A DNA stretch of 64,000 nucleotides from contig SBGD01000081.1 of assembly GCA_006226775.1 (NCBI GenBank), positions 81,223 to 145,222 on the forward strand, in the 5' to 3' direction. The stretch is from Paracoccaceae bacterium. GTDB taxonomy: Bacteria; Pseudomonadota; Alphaproteobacteria; Rhodobacterales; Rhodobacteraceae. The notes beneath the pieces were generated by a model that saw nothing but the letters and a program-made list of their open reading frames with translations, was not told where the DNA came from and did no database searches. Position numbers and translations under genes: made by a program. This document shows positions 45,075 to 53,689 of the stretch, piece after piece. The stretch's first letter is position 1. Every line of letters begins with the position of its first letter.

Positions 45075-45088
45075 CACCGAAATCGGTG
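45075..45088. promoter_or_regulatory. palindrome in repB-repC gap, parS-like candidate
   Basis: CACCGA-AA-TCGGTG forms a perfect 6-bp inverted repeat 30 bases upstream of the repC start. Partition sites of repABC plasmids are short GC-rich palindromes located within or beside the operon. The sequence is not the rhizobial consensus GTT-N4-GC-N4-AAC, so the role is tentative; a RepA/RepB operator or part of the repC leader are alternatives. Confidence 0.4.
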
Positions 45089-45117
45089 TTGCAGTGGATG
45101 GAATTTGGGGGTACCAA

Positions 45118-45178
45118 TGAAGTGCTAGTAAATCGGGACCCTCTGGAGTGCTTCACCGCCTTCGGGGGGTTTCTTTTT
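45118..45178 (+). ncRNA. predicted counter-transcribed RNA (incompatibility RNA) of repABC
   Basis: Antisense to the repC leader. TTGCAG (45089-45094) and TACCAA (45112-45117) at 17-base spacing form a plausible promoter. The product would contain a 9-bp stem TGAAGTGCT/AGTGCTTCA (45118-45126 with 45147-45155, two G-U pairs) and end in a UUCG-loop hairpin (45155-45170) followed by TTCTTTTT. Known repABC ctRNAs are about 50-60 bases, end in such a terminator and pair with the repC leader to block RepC expression. The position and size match. Confidence 0.65.
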
Positions 45179-45259
45179 GCGCTTCTGTCTGCTCCTTGCT
45201 GCTGCTACTTGCCTGTTTCTCACCTGTTGGCCGGGGCCAACGTCAATGAAATCAACGGG

Positions 45260-46231
45260 TTACCGTTCTTTTGTGCCGTCGTCCCGTTGCTTCCATTCCT
45301 GGTAGAGGGTCTCCAGCCTGTCTTCGACAAAGCCGATGAACCCCTGTTCCTTCTTTTCCGAAACCTCGATCATCAACCGCGGGCCCTTGGCCTTGACGCC
45401 GAGCGGCGTGCCTTTGAGCCGTCTCAGCGGGGCAGGGGGGGCGGTCCTGGCAGCCGGGGCCTTGTCCTGCTGCGCCTTGGCCAGGATGGCCTGCAGCGCC
45501 TCGATCGTCGCCGCCAGCTTCTCGACCGGGGCGCCCGTCTCGGGCACCAGCGCCGCAATCGCGTCGGGGGCCGGGGCGCCCTCGGCCTTGACCAGCCGCC
45601 GCAGCTCCAGCCAGGGCCGCCGACCCGCGTCATGCGCCGCGCCGATGCCATAGATCACCGGGGTGGGCACGTCGCGGGCGACACCGATCAGCTTGCTGAG
45701 CGTGCCCTTGTCGACCGCCAGAACCTCGCCGATCTCGGCCCGGGTAAAGCCCTGGTCCTCCAGCCTGGTGGCAAAGATCGCCTGTTCGATAAAGCTGCGC
45801 TCCAGCCGCGCCGAGTTTTCCAGCGCCTGCGAGACCAGCGCCTCGCGCTGGTCCATCTCCTTGATGTAGGCCTTGACCTTGATCCCGAGCCTGCGACAGG
45901 CGGCGATCCGGCGCCTGCCATAGACCACCTCGTAGCGCGGCCCGGCGCCCCGGCGATAGCGCAGCAGCGCGGGCAGTTGCTGGCCCGAGGTGCGGATCGA
46001 CTCCACCAGGTCCTCAAGCCCCTCGGCCACGTCGAAGCGGTCGGCGATCTCGGACTCCGCGATCTCGCTGACATCCACCTCCTGCGCGGATTGGGCCGAG
46101 ACCTGCGACAGCACATCCGACATGCTCTTGAGCGAGCGCGGCGTGCCTTCGTCTGCCTTGGGGCTCTCGGCCGGGGCAGGGGCCTTGGAGCCCATCTGCG
46201 CCAGGCTTCTGGCCAGAAGATCACGTTTCAT
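45260..46231 (-). CDS. repB: plasmid partition protein RepB (ParB family)
   Basis: A 323-residue ParB-like protein. N-terminal ParB nuclease-like domain with YEVVYGRRRIAACRRLGIKV, a helix-turn-helix segment FTRAEIGEVLAVDKGTLSKL, and a C-terminal dimer region. It overlaps the end of repA by 11 bases. RepB binds parS sites and, with RepA, segregates the replicon; it is also a corepressor of the operon. The next 214 bases to repC contain a palindrome and the predicted antisense RNA. Confidence 0.95.
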   Translation of the reverse strand: MKRDLLARSLAQMGSKAPAPAESPKADEGTPRSLKSMSDVLSQVSAQSAQEVDVSEIAESEIADRFDVAEGLEDLVESIRTSGQQLPALLRYRRGAGPRYEVVYGRRRIAACRRLGIKVKAYIKEMDQREALVSQALENSARLERSFIEQAIFATRLEDQGFTRAEIGEVLAVDKGTLSKLIGVARDVPTPVIYGIGAAHDAGRRPWLELRRLVKAEGAPAPDAIAALVPETGAPVEKLAATIEALQAILAKAQQDKAPAARTAPPAPLRRLKGTPLGVKAKGPRLMIEVSEKKEQGFIGFVEDRLETLYQEWKQRDDGTKER

Positions 46232-47423
46232 CGCTGCCTCCCCGACCCCATGCGGATTGAATCATCTCTTCGATGTCGTTCGAGAACCCGATGGCGGATT
46301 CCAGTGCCCGGTCATAGGTCTTGCGGTTCTTCGAGCCGACAAGATCGACCTCGAAGATCGTCTTCTGCGACAGCCCCGCCTCGCTGACCGCCGAGGATTT
46401 GACGAAAGGCGTGCGGATGACGCTGTCGCCCAGCAACTGCCGGATCCATTCGGCCAGGTCCTGCTGCGTGCTGATGGCGGTGTCGAACCGTGTCAGCAGG
46501 TAGGCGAAATTGTCGTAGGCGCCGATGCCGCCATTGGCATGGAGCACCTCGAGGATGCCCGAGGCCATGGTCAGGAACTGGCTGGCCGAGGCCAAGTCGA
46601 CCCGCTCCGGGATGATGGTCATCAGCAGCGAGGTCGAGGCGCAGACCGCGGCCATGGTGAGATAGCCAAGCTGCGGCGGGCAGTCGATCAGCACGATGTC
46701 GTAATCGTCCTCGACCTGGCGCAGGGAATCGCGGATGCGGTTGAAGAACACCGGCTGTTCGCCGCGGCTGAGCGCGGTGGGGGTCTCGGTCTCGAATTCC
46801 GAGAGCATGATTCCGCCGGGCACGATGTCGAGATTCGGGAAGTAGGTCTTGCGCAGAACCTCGGTGATCGGCTGGCGCGAGGTCTCGCCGTCATTGTAGC
46901 GGATCGCGTCGTAGAGCGTGCCGCCCTGGCGGAAATCGATCTCGGGCTGATAGCCGAAAAACGTGGTGAGCGAGGCCTGCGGATCGGCATCGACAAGGCA
47001 GACCCGGTAGCCGCGCAGCGCCAGCCGCATCCCCAGCGTCACCGTCGTGGTGGTCTTGCTGGAGCCGCCCTTGAAGTTGACCGTGGACCAGATCTGCAGC
47101 TTGTCGCCGGCGCGCCGCCCGGGCAGGAACTGATCCGGATCCTTGGCGTTCTGGGCAAGAATATTGCGGATTTCCAGGATGTTATCGGCGGTATAGAGGC
47201 GCTTGTTGCCGGGGCCCTGGGTGACCTCGGGGATGCGCCCGTCAAAATGCGCCTTGCGCAGGTAGCCATCGCTCACGCGCAGCAGTTCGCCGACCTCGGC
47301 GGTGGTGAAGCTGCGCAGCGTCTTCGCTTCCTTGGGGGCAAGGAAGAGCTTGGACATGTGTTCGAGGGCCTCTGAAAGCCTGTCGGCATCTGCCTTGAGC
47401 TTGTCGTGTAGCACTGGGTGCAT
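46221..47423 (-). CDS. repA: plasmid partition ATPase RepA (ParA family)
   Basis: A 400-residue Walker-type ParA ATPase. N-terminal helix-turn-helix (TTAEVGELLRVSDGYLRKAH) for autoregulation, deviant Walker A KGGSSKTT at 118-125, VCLVDADPQASLT and IVLIDCPPQLGYLT. It is first in the operon; RepA with RepB partitions the plasmid and represses its own promoter in the upstream region. The length and gene order fit the repABC family of Rhodobacterales and Rhizobiales replicons. Confidence 0.96.
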   Translation of the reverse strand: MHPVLHDKLKADADRLSEALEHMSKLFLAPKEAKTLRSFTTAEVGELLRVSDGYLRKAHFDGRIPEVTQGPGNKRLYTADNILEIRNILAQNAKDPDQFLPGRRAGDKLQIWSTVNFKGGSSKTTTTVTLGMRLALRGYRVCLVDADPQASLTTFFGYQPEIDFRQGGTLYDAIRYNDGETSRQPITEVLRKTYFPNLDIVPGGIMLSEFETETPTALSRGEQPVFFNRIRDSLRQVEDDYDIVLIDCPPQLGYLTMAAVCASTSLLMTIIPERVDLASASQFLTMASGILEVLHANGGIGAYDNFAYLLTRFDTAISTQQDLAEWIRQLLGDSVIRTPFVKSSAVSEAGLSQKTIFEVDLVGSKNRKTYDRALESAIGFSNDIEEMIQSAWGRGGSDET

Positions 47424-48328
47424 TGTCGTCTGCCCGTCTCGCCGCGCCCGTTTCGCGTTACGCCCTCTTGCCTGTCGAGGTTGGTGTTGAGGAACGCGCC
47501 GGGCGGATTTTCTATTGTTTTCGCGTTACAGGTATGGCGCGGGGACCGTTGAAACTCAAGGAAAATGTTCACGCGCATCCGGCGCAGATCGGCGGGAGGG
47601 TCGCTGCGCGACGGGCTTTGGGCGGAATAGCGGGCGGAGGCGCTTTGCCAAGGCATTGAAAACACGTTGAAAAGTTATCCACCGGTTATCCACAGACCTT
47701 GCCTGCCTGTCGTATCGCGCCTGAGGGTCATGACATTGAATTCGCAGAGAGTAACGCGGCCCGCGCGGTTTCGGGACCCTGTGCGTCCTCCAACCCAGCG
47801 CTCCGATTCCCGTTGCGCGTAAAGGAATGATTGCCGGATGGTGGCCTTTGTGTCTATTGGCGTTACTGGTTGTGGCGCCTGGGCCGAGTCGGGCCGCAAG
47901 TCCGACCGGCATCGTGATTGCCGCGGTTATCGGACATTAATGGCACCTGCAAGGCGGGGCGGTTATGGTGTGAGACTGACCAAGAAACCGCCGCCGCGGG
48001 GACACAGCCACCCTGCGGGTCTGGGGCGCGCGCTTTGGCAGGCAGTTCGCTGCCCGGATCCGTCGCGAGCGCCCAGGCCCGGCGGACAAATGACATTCTC
48101 GACGCGGTCGTGATCTCGATCAAGCGCAAGAAGCACGGGCTCTGGCGTGCGAGATCTGACGCGTTCAGCCTTTGGGCCGACCATGCCGCGGATCTGGCCA
48201 CTCGAAAACCGTGATGGCGAATCGTGGCACTTGGCGCCCGGCAACCTGACAAAGCTGCCGGGAGGCTCGGAATACGCCCACTGCGGGGGCGGCAAGATGG
48301 GGGCGCTCCCCGGGGCCTCGAAGCCCGT
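47424..48328. other. 905-base non-coding region upstream of repA
   Basis: No convincing gene. Features seen: a direct repeat TTTCGCGTTAC at 47451-47461 and 47519-47529, with the shared core inverted as GTAACGCG at 47751-47758; and two DnaA-box-like nonamers (47675-47694). The repeats lie where the repA promoter and its operator should be. Several short frames occur on both strands but have no ribosome site or recognisable product. Confidence 0.5.
47675..47694. promoter_or_regulatory. pair of DnaA-box-like sites upstream of repA
   Basis: TTATCCACC (47675-47683) and TTATCCACA (47686-47694) are spaced 11 bases start to start, one helical turn. The second matches the bacterial DnaA-box consensus exactly and the first differs at one base. 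They lie about 250 bases upstream of repA. Confidence 0.65.
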
Positions 48329-49078
48329 TCAACGCCCGGGATCAGTCTTGACCACCTGCGACAACCGGGCTGCGGCGTCGGCCAGGTGGTCCTTCATCCC
48401 GGCATAGGCCGCCTCGGCATCCTGCGCCTTGATGGCGTCGGCGATGGCGCGGTGCAGGGGGACGGAGGCGCGGTTCATCCGCTCTTCGGGGTTGGTCAGG
48501 CGAATCGAGAGCATCAGCCCGGCGAAGATCGCGTTCTCGAGCGCCTCGAGATAGCGGTTGTTGGTGGCGCGCAGTACCGCGATGTGAAAACCCGCATCGG
48601 CCAGCACGTATTTGCTGTTCTCGCCGGTATGCGCCTGCATCTTGTCCACGGCGTCGAGGATCGCCTTGAGCTGGGCCTCGCTGCGGCGACTGGCGGCGTA
48701 GAAGGCGGCATCGGGTTCGATGGACTGGCGCAACTCCATCAGGCTGATCAGCCGCTCGTCCTCGATGGTCAGCGACTGGTGCCACATCAGCACATCACGG
48801 TCGAGCATCTGCCAGTGGCGCACGTCCTGCACCCGCGTGCCGATCCGCTGGCGAACCTCGAGAAGGCCCTTTGCCACCAGCATCTTGACCGCCTCGCGCA
48901 CGGCGGTGCGGCTGACGCCGAATTCCTCGCACAGCGCGTTTTCGTCGGGCAGAAGCTGACCGGGCAGAAGCTGTCCATCAAGGATGCGCTCGCCCAGTTG
49001 GCGGGAAATCTGGCCCGAGAGCGAGCGGGAGAGGGTGTTCGATGTCGGGATCAGGACATCCTGGTCTGAAGGGGGCAC
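48329..49078 (-). CDS. GntR/FadR-family (FCD) regulator of the sulfated-glycoside locus
   Basis: A 249-residue regulator. Winged helix (LGERILDGQLLPGQLLPDEN, ALCEEFGVSRTAVREAVKML, GLLEVRQRIGTRV) and FCD domain with metal-site pattern D..H..H (DAAFYAA, DAGFHIAVL, LHRAIADAIK). Related proteins such as DgoR and LldR respond to sugar acids or hydroxyacids. It diverges from the HpaH-type gene; palindromes 49101 and 49172 between the two starts share a core with 53617 and 62378, suggesting it represses the whole locus including itself. Confidence 0.88.
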   Translation of the reverse strand: MPPSDQDVLIPTSNTLSRSLSGQISRQLGERILDGQLLPGQLLPDENALCEEFGVSRTAVREAVKMLVAKGLLEVRQRIGTRVQDVRHWQMLDRDVLMWHQSLTIEDERLISLMELRQSIEPDAAFYAASRRSEAQLKAILDAVDKMQAHTGENSKYVLADAGFHIAVLRATNNRYLEALENAIFAGLMLSIRLTNPEERMNRASVPLHRAIADAIKAQDAEAAYAGMKDHLADAAARLSQVVKTDPGR

Positions 49079-49100
49079 GGCGTCGTCTCCTGTCTTTCAG

Positions 49101-49117
49101 TAATCATAATACCTATG
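49101..49117. promoter_or_regulatory. TAAACATA-type palindrome, fadR-proximal copy
   Basis: TAATCATAATACCTATG matches 13 of 17 positions of the perfect palindrome at 53617. It lies 23 bases upstream of the regulator start, in position for autoregulation. Confidence 0.45.
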
Positions 49118-49171
49118 GGGCGGAAGGCAAGGCTGCGGATTTCGTGGCCTGTCCATCGCCGGCAAAAAATG

Positions 49172-49188
49172 TATTGATATTATGTTTT
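49172..49188. promoter_or_regulatory. TAAACATA-type palindrome upstream of HpaH-type gene
   Basis: TATTGATATTATGTTTT matches 13 of 17 positions of the inverse of the 53617 palindrome, with one arm (TATTATGTTT) intact. It lies 40 bases upstream of the hydratase start. Confidence 0.5.
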
Positions 49189-49227
49189 ATCCTACGGTAG
49201 GAATGTCGGCAAAAGAGGAGAAAACCG

Positions 49228-50010
49228 ATGCTATCGCAAGACCAGAGGTCAGAGGCCGCACGCACTCTGTTCCAGGCCGAACAGACCCGGGTGCAAGCCG
49301 AACGCCTGTCCACCACCTATCCACAGATCGAGATCGAGGATGCCTATGCCATCAGCCGCGAAGTCGCGGCGACGCGCGCCGGGGCGGGCGACCGGCTGAT
49401 CGGCCACAAGGTCGGGCTGACCTCCAAGGCGATGCGCGCGGCGTCGAAGATCGACGAGCCGGACTATGGCCATGTCTTCGCCAGCATGTTGATCGAGGAC
49501 GGTGCCACGGTGGCGCATGGCGATTTCTGCGTGCCGCGGGTCGAGCCCGAGCTGACCTTCCTCCTGAAATCGCCGCTGCAGGGTCCCGTTCTGAGGCTGC
49601 AGGATGTGCTGGACGCGACCGAATTCGTGGTGCCCTCGATCGAGATCATCGATGCGCGGGTCACCGAGCCGCGGCGCATCTTCGACACCGTGGCCGACAA
49701 TGGCGCGGCGGCGGGGCTGGTGCTGGGTGCCCGGCGCTTCCGCCCGGACGAGATCGACTGGCGCTGGGCCGGGGCGCTCTTTCGCCGCAATGGCGAGATC
49801 GAGGAAACCGGGATTGCCGCCGGTGTCATGGACCATCCGGCCAATGCCGTGGCCTGGCTGGGCAACAAGCTTGCGACCTACGGCGGCGGGCTGGAGGCCG
49901 GGCACATGGTGCTTTCGGGTTCCTTCACCCGCCCGGTCTGGGCCGATCCCGGCGACCGGCTCGAGGCTGATTTCGGCCCGCTCGGCACAGTTGCCATCAG
50001 CCTTTCATGA
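49228..50010 (+). CDS. HpaH-type hydratase (2-keto-4-pentenoate hydratase family)
   Basis: A 260-residue FAH-fold enzyme of the HpaH/MhpD family. Mg-binding acidic cluster EPELTFLLKSP and VPSIEIIDARV, plus GHKVGLTSKAMRAA and YGGGLEAGHMVLSGSF, are characteristic. Known members hydrate 2-keto-4-pentenoate or 2-oxohept-4-ene-dioate. No ring-cleavage or other aromatic gene is present, so in this sugar context it may hydrate or dehydrate a 2-keto-deoxy sugar acid. It is followed 17 bases later by an aldehyde dehydrogenase gene and controlled from the palindrome region upstream. Confidence 0.85.
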   Translation: MLSQDQRSEAARTLFQAEQTRVQAERLSTTYPQIEIEDAYAISREVAATRAGAGDRLIGHKVGLTSKAMRAASKIDEPDYGHVFASMLIEDGATVAHGDFCVPRVEPELTFLLKSPLQGPVLRLQDVLDATEFVVPSIEIIDARVTEPRRIFDTVADNGAAAGLVLGARRFRPDEIDWRWAGALFRRNGEIEETGIAAGVMDHPANAVAWLGNKLATYGGGLEAGHMVLSGSFTRPVWADPGDRLEADFGPLGTVAISLS

Positions 50011-50027
50011 CCATTCAGGAGCCTTTC

Positions 50028-51479
50028 ATGCCCGCAACCAAACCCAAGTACCTGATCGGCGACACCTGGGGCACCGCCTCGGACCTGCCGCCGATGGCCG
50101 TCGTCAACCCGGCGACCGAGGAGATCCTCTACGAGGTGCCCAATTGCAGCCCCGATCACGTGGCCCGGGCGCTGGCCCATGCCGAGGCCGGTTTCGCCGA
50201 ATGGTCGGCGCTGCCCGGCTGGAAGCGCGCGCAATACCTGCGACGCATCGCCGAGGAGATCGTCGAGCGCCGCGAAGACTTTGGCCGCGCCATCGCCACC
50301 GAGATGGGGCGGGTTCATTCCATGGCCGTGGGCGAGGCCGACTCCGCCGCCGAGCAATTCGTCTGGATGGCGGGTGAGGCCGAGCGGCTGTTCGGCCAGA
50401 CCATCACCTCGCGCTTTGGCGGCCACCTCAGCATCACGCCCGAGCCGGTGGGCATCGTCGCGGCCTTCAGCCCGTGGAATTTCCCGCTCGGCCTGCCGGC
50501 GCGCAAGCTGGCCCCGGCGCTGGCGGCGGGCTGCGTGGTGATCCTGCGGCCTTCGGAGCAGACGCCGCTGGTGGGCACGCTCCTTGGCGAATGCTGCCAG
50601 GCGGCGGGGCTGCCCATGGGCGTGGTACAGATCCTGCAAGGCCACCCCGACGGCGTCTCGCCTGCGCTGATGGCGGCGGAGGCGGTGCGCAAGATCTCCT
50701 TCACCGGCTCGACGCGGGTGGGGCGGATACTCATGGCGCAATCGGCGCAGACGGTGAAACGGGTGTCGATGGAGCTGGGCGGCCATGCGCCGCTGATCAT
50801 CTGCCCCGATGCCGATGTCCCTGCGGCGGCCAAGCTTGCGGCGAAGTTCAAGTTCATGAACACCGGCCAGATCTGCGGCGCGCCCAGCCGGTTTTTCCTG
50901 CACGAGGATGTGGCGGGCGAGTTCACCGATGTCTTCATGGCCGAGGCCGAGGCCGTGCGCATGGGCGATCCGATGTCACCCGAGACCACGATGGGCCCGA
51001 TGGCGAGCCCCGCGCAGCTCGACAAGCTGGAGCGGCTGGTAAGCGATGCGGTCGACAAGGGCGCCACCCTGCGGCTGGGCGGCACCCGCGCGCGCGAACA
51101 GAACAAGGGCTTCTTCTTTGCGCCCACGGTGCTGGAGAACGTCACCGACGATGCCGAGATCATGTCCGAGGAACCCTTCGGCCCGGTCGCCTCGCTGACC
51201 ACCTATGCCGATCTGGGCGACGCCATCGCGCGGGCCAACAGCACGCAGTACGGGTTGGCGGCCTATGCCTTCACCCGGTCCGAGGTGGTGGCGCGCAGGC
51301 TCTCGCGCGAGTTGCAGTCGGGTATGGTGGGGATCAACAACTTCCTGCTGTCGCATTACGAGGCGCCGTTCAGCGGGGTGAAACACTCCGGCGTCGGCAT
51401 CGAGGGCGGTCAGATGGCGATCAACGAATACCTGACGTTCAAGACCACCCACGCCGAGTTCGAGGTGCCCGCCGCCTGA
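50028..51479 (+). CDS. NAD(P)-dependent aldehyde dehydrogenase
   Basis: A 483-residue aldehyde dehydrogenase with general base E249 (VSMELGGHAP) and nucleophile C283 in NTGQICGAPSRFF. The start at 50028 has AGGAG seven bases upstream; a frame beginning at 50007 overlaps the hydratase stop but has no ribosome site. The fold is close to succinate-semialdehyde/alpha-ketoglutarate-semialdehyde dehydrogenases. The latter end the oxidative pentose pathway, which would fit an arabinose-related substrate. Substrate remains inference. Confidence 0.87.
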   Translation: MPATKPKYLIGDTWGTASDLPPMAVVNPATEEILYEVPNCSPDHVARALAHAEAGFAEWSALPGWKRAQYLRRIAEEIVERREDFGRAIATEMGRVHSMAVGEADSAAEQFVWMAGEAERLFGQTITSRFGGHLSITPEPVGIVAAFSPWNFPLGLPARKLAPALAAGCVVILRPSEQTPLVGTLLGECCQAAGLPMGVVQILQGHPDGVSPALMAAEAVRKISFTGSTRVGRILMAQSAQTVKRVSMELGGHAPLIICPDADVPAAAKLAAKFKFMNTGQICGAPSRFFLHEDVAGEFTDVFMAEAEAVRMGDPMSPETTMGPMASPAQLDKLERLVSDAVDKGATLRLGGTRAREQNKGFFFAPTVLENVTDDAEIMSEEPFGPVASLTTYADLGDAIARANSTQYGLAAYAFTRSEVVARRLSRELQSGMVGINNFLLSHYEAPFSGVKHSGVGIEGGQMAINEYLTFKTTHAEFEVPAA

Positions 51480-51528
51480 ACCGCGCCACCCGCGCACCGG
51501 CCTTGCGCCGGTGCCTCATGGTCAAAGG

Positions 51529-51557
51529 GGGATACCGCAGCGCTGCGGTATCCCTTT
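51529..51557. terminator. bidirectional terminator between convergent genes
   Basis: GGGATACCGCAGC (51529-51541) and GCTGCGGTATCCC (51542-51554) are a perfect 13-bp inverted repeat with AAA before and TTT after. It sits between the stops of the aldehyde dehydrogenase (51479) and GH127 gene (51563), the expected place for a shared terminator. A weaker hairpin lies at about 51495-51513. Confidence 0.7.
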
Positions 51558-51562
51558 CGCGT

Positions 51563-53503
51563 TCAGCCCTTCAGCGGCAGCCAGACCGCCATGGTGTTGT
51601 CGTCGCGGTTGTTCCAGGCGAAGTAGGGGATCAGGACGGTCGAAACATTGCCGTGATCCTGCACCGCGACCGGGGCATAAAGCGCGTCACTCTCCCGAGC
51701 CGCGCGCCGGGGAAGATCGACCCGCAGCAGGGTCAGACCGGCGAAGAGACCTTCGCCCGCGACAGGCTCCAGCACGGCATCGGCGGGCAGGGCAACATCG
51801 TTGATCGTCACGCCCTCGGGGAGGTCCGCACCTTCGAGGCAATAGACCACCGGCCCGGCCATCACCGCCACCTGGTTGCGGACCTCCTCGACCTCCGGGC
51901 GGGCGGCGAGGATGCGCGGGCGGATGTCCAGCGTCAGCTCGATCTCGTCGCCCCTGGCCCATTGACGGGTGAGGGCGAGGTAGCGCGGGCCCTGGCCCGC
52001 AACGTCGACCGCCTCGCCATTGAGACGCACTTCGGTCTTCTCGCTCCAGCCGGGAATGCGCAGGTGCAGCGTGGTCTCACCCTCCGGCGCTTCCTCGATC
52101 TGCAGGCGCACCGCCCCGGACCAGGGGAAGTCGGACTCCTGCCGCAGGGCGATCCGGCCTGCGCCCAGTTCAGTGTCCAGCGCATTGGTGCCGTAAAGAT
52201 GCACCCAGACCGCGTCCTCTCCGGTGGAATAGGCCCAGCGGTGCAGCCCGGCGATGGTGCGGGTGACCTGCGGCGGGCAGCAGTAGCAGGTCCAGCGGGT
52301 CCAGCGCCGGGGCGAGTCGTTGTTGCCGATGAAATGCGTCTCGCCATTGAAGCGCAGCGGGTTGGAATAGGTGAAATGCGTGCCCGAGAGCGACACGCCG
52401 GACAGCCCGGTGTTGTACATCACCTGCTCGATCACATCCGCATAGCGCGCGTCGCCGGTCAGTTGCAGCATCCGCCAGGACCACATCGCGTTGGCGATAT
52501 TGGCGCAGGTCTCGTTGTAGGCGGTGTCGGAAGGCAATTGATAGGGCCGACCATAGGCCTCGGCGATCTGCTCATAGCGCGGATGGCTGCGTTCCGAGGT
52601 GCCCTTGTGCAGCGCGCCGATGCCGCCGGTGATGTACATCTTGCGGTGGGTGGAATCCTCCCAGATGCGGGTGATGGCCGCCATCAGCGGCGCCTCGTCG
52701 GTCTCCATCACGATATCGGCGGCCCCGGCCCAGAGGTAGGGGCCGGTCACCGCATGGCCCACCGCCTCGGTTTCTTCCAGCAAGGGCACGCGGGCCTGGC
52801 TCTGATCGCCGTTGTTGCCGGGCAGGTCGGGATGCGCGCCGCGGTTCTCGACGAAGATGCGGGCAAGCTCGAGGTAGCGCGCCTCGCCGGTCTCGCGGAA
52901 GAGTTCCACCAGCCCCATGATCTGCGACGGGTTGAAGCCGAAGCGGGCAAGGTCGGGCGCGCGGGTGATGAAGGTCTCAAAGAGGTTGTCGGCGGCGCGG
53001 ATGGCAATCTCCAGCAGGCACCGCGCGCCGGTGACCTGATGATGCAGGCAGGCCGTGGTGAAGAGATGGCCGAGATTGTACATCTCGTGGTTCTGGATGT
53101 CGGTCCAGCGGCCGCGGTCGGTCAGGGTGATCTGGGTGTTGAGATAGCCGTCGGCCTCCTGCGCGGCGGCGATGATCTCGATGTAGTCCTCCAGCCGCTG
53201 GGTCAGCGCCGCATCGGGGGCGACATCGGTCAGCAGCAGGATCGATTCCAGCGCCTTGTAGCAATCGCCATCGCTCCAGTAGCGGCCGCGAAAGCTGCCG
53301 CCGCCCGCCGCCACGGCGCGGAAGTTGCCGAAGCAGGCCGCGTTCGCGGGGTCTTCCATCGCGTCGAGCACGCTCAGTATCGACTCGGTTCTGATCAGGC
53401 TCTGCTTCTCGGCCCAGAAGCCGCCGGTCCAGCGCACGTGCTTGTCGGCGGGGCGGTGCAGGCGCGCGTGCGCGCTGATCGGGGTGACGGGGGTTCCATC
53501 CAT
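51563..53503 (-). CDS. GH127-family glycosidase (beta-L-arabinofuranosidase-like), cytoplasmic
   Basis: A 646-residue GH127 protein. The zinc site of HypBA1-type enzymes is complete: E331 and C333 in YNETCANIANAM, and C408-C409 in TCYCCPPQVTRT, the latter supplying the nucleophilic cysteine. An (alpha/alpha)6 barrel with C-terminal beta-domains fits the length. No signal peptide precedes MDGTPVTPISAHARLHRPAD, so it works inside the cell. It diverges from the ABC importer operon, sharing the palindrome-containing promoter region. Family members cleave beta-L-arabinofuranosides, and a related branch cleaves aceric-acid-type sugars, so the sugar is not certain. Confidence 0.88.
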   Translation of the reverse strand: MDGTPVTPISAHARLHRPADKHVRWTGGFWAEKQSLIRTESILSVLDAMEDPANAACFGNFRAVAAGGGSFRGRYWSDGDCYKALESILLLTDVAPDAALTQRLEDYIEIIAAAQEADGYLNTQITLTDRGRWTDIQNHEMYNLGHLFTTACLHHQVTGARCLLEIAIRAADNLFETFITRAPDLARFGFNPSQIMGLVELFRETGEARYLELARIFVENRGAHPDLPGNNGDQSQARVPLLEETEAVGHAVTGPYLWAGAADIVMETDEAPLMAAITRIWEDSTHRKMYITGGIGALHKGTSERSHPRYEQIAEAYGRPYQLPSDTAYNETCANIANAMWSWRMLQLTGDARYADVIEQVMYNTGLSGVSLSGTHFTYSNPLRFNGETHFIGNNDSPRRWTRWTCYCCPPQVTRTIAGLHRWAYSTGEDAVWVHLYGTNALDTELGAGRIALRQESDFPWSGAVRLQIEEAPEGETTLHLRIPGWSEKTEVRLNGEAVDVAGQGPRYLALTRQWARGDEIELTLDIRPRILAARPEVEEVRNQVAVMAGPVVYCLEGADLPEGVTINDVALPADAVLEPVAGEGLFAGLTLLRVDLPRRAARESDALYAPVAVQDHGNVSTVLIPYFAWNNRDDNTMAVWLPLKG

Positions 53504-53601
53504 GTCTTTGATCTCCAATGGGTTTCTGTCGTGTCCTTGCGGGTATCCGGCGGTTCCGCGCCCTGCGGAGCAAGGGTGAAGGACTTGCTTTGCCTTGCGG
53601 G

Positions 53602-53633
53602 TTGACGGCGAATACATAAACATAATATGTTTA
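53602..53633. promoter_or_regulatory. promoter with perfect TAAACATA-A-TATGTTTA operator
   Basis: A perfect 8-bp inverted repeat around a central A occupies 53617-53633. On the plus strand TTGACG (53602-53607) and TAATAT (53624-53629), 16 bases apart, form a promoter whose -10 lies inside the operator. It lies midway between the divergent GH127 and binding-protein genes and could repress both. Confidence 0.65.
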
Positions 53634-53689
53634 GACATGCCGACAGAATGCAAGACCACCGAGACAGTAAATCCAAGGAGGAGGACAAG

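Noticed and set aside
47838..48407. Several short frames between repA and the FadR-type gene
   Set aside because: All are under about 130 codons, overlap each other on both strands, lack ribosome sites and resemble no known toxin, antitoxin or plasmid maintenance protein.
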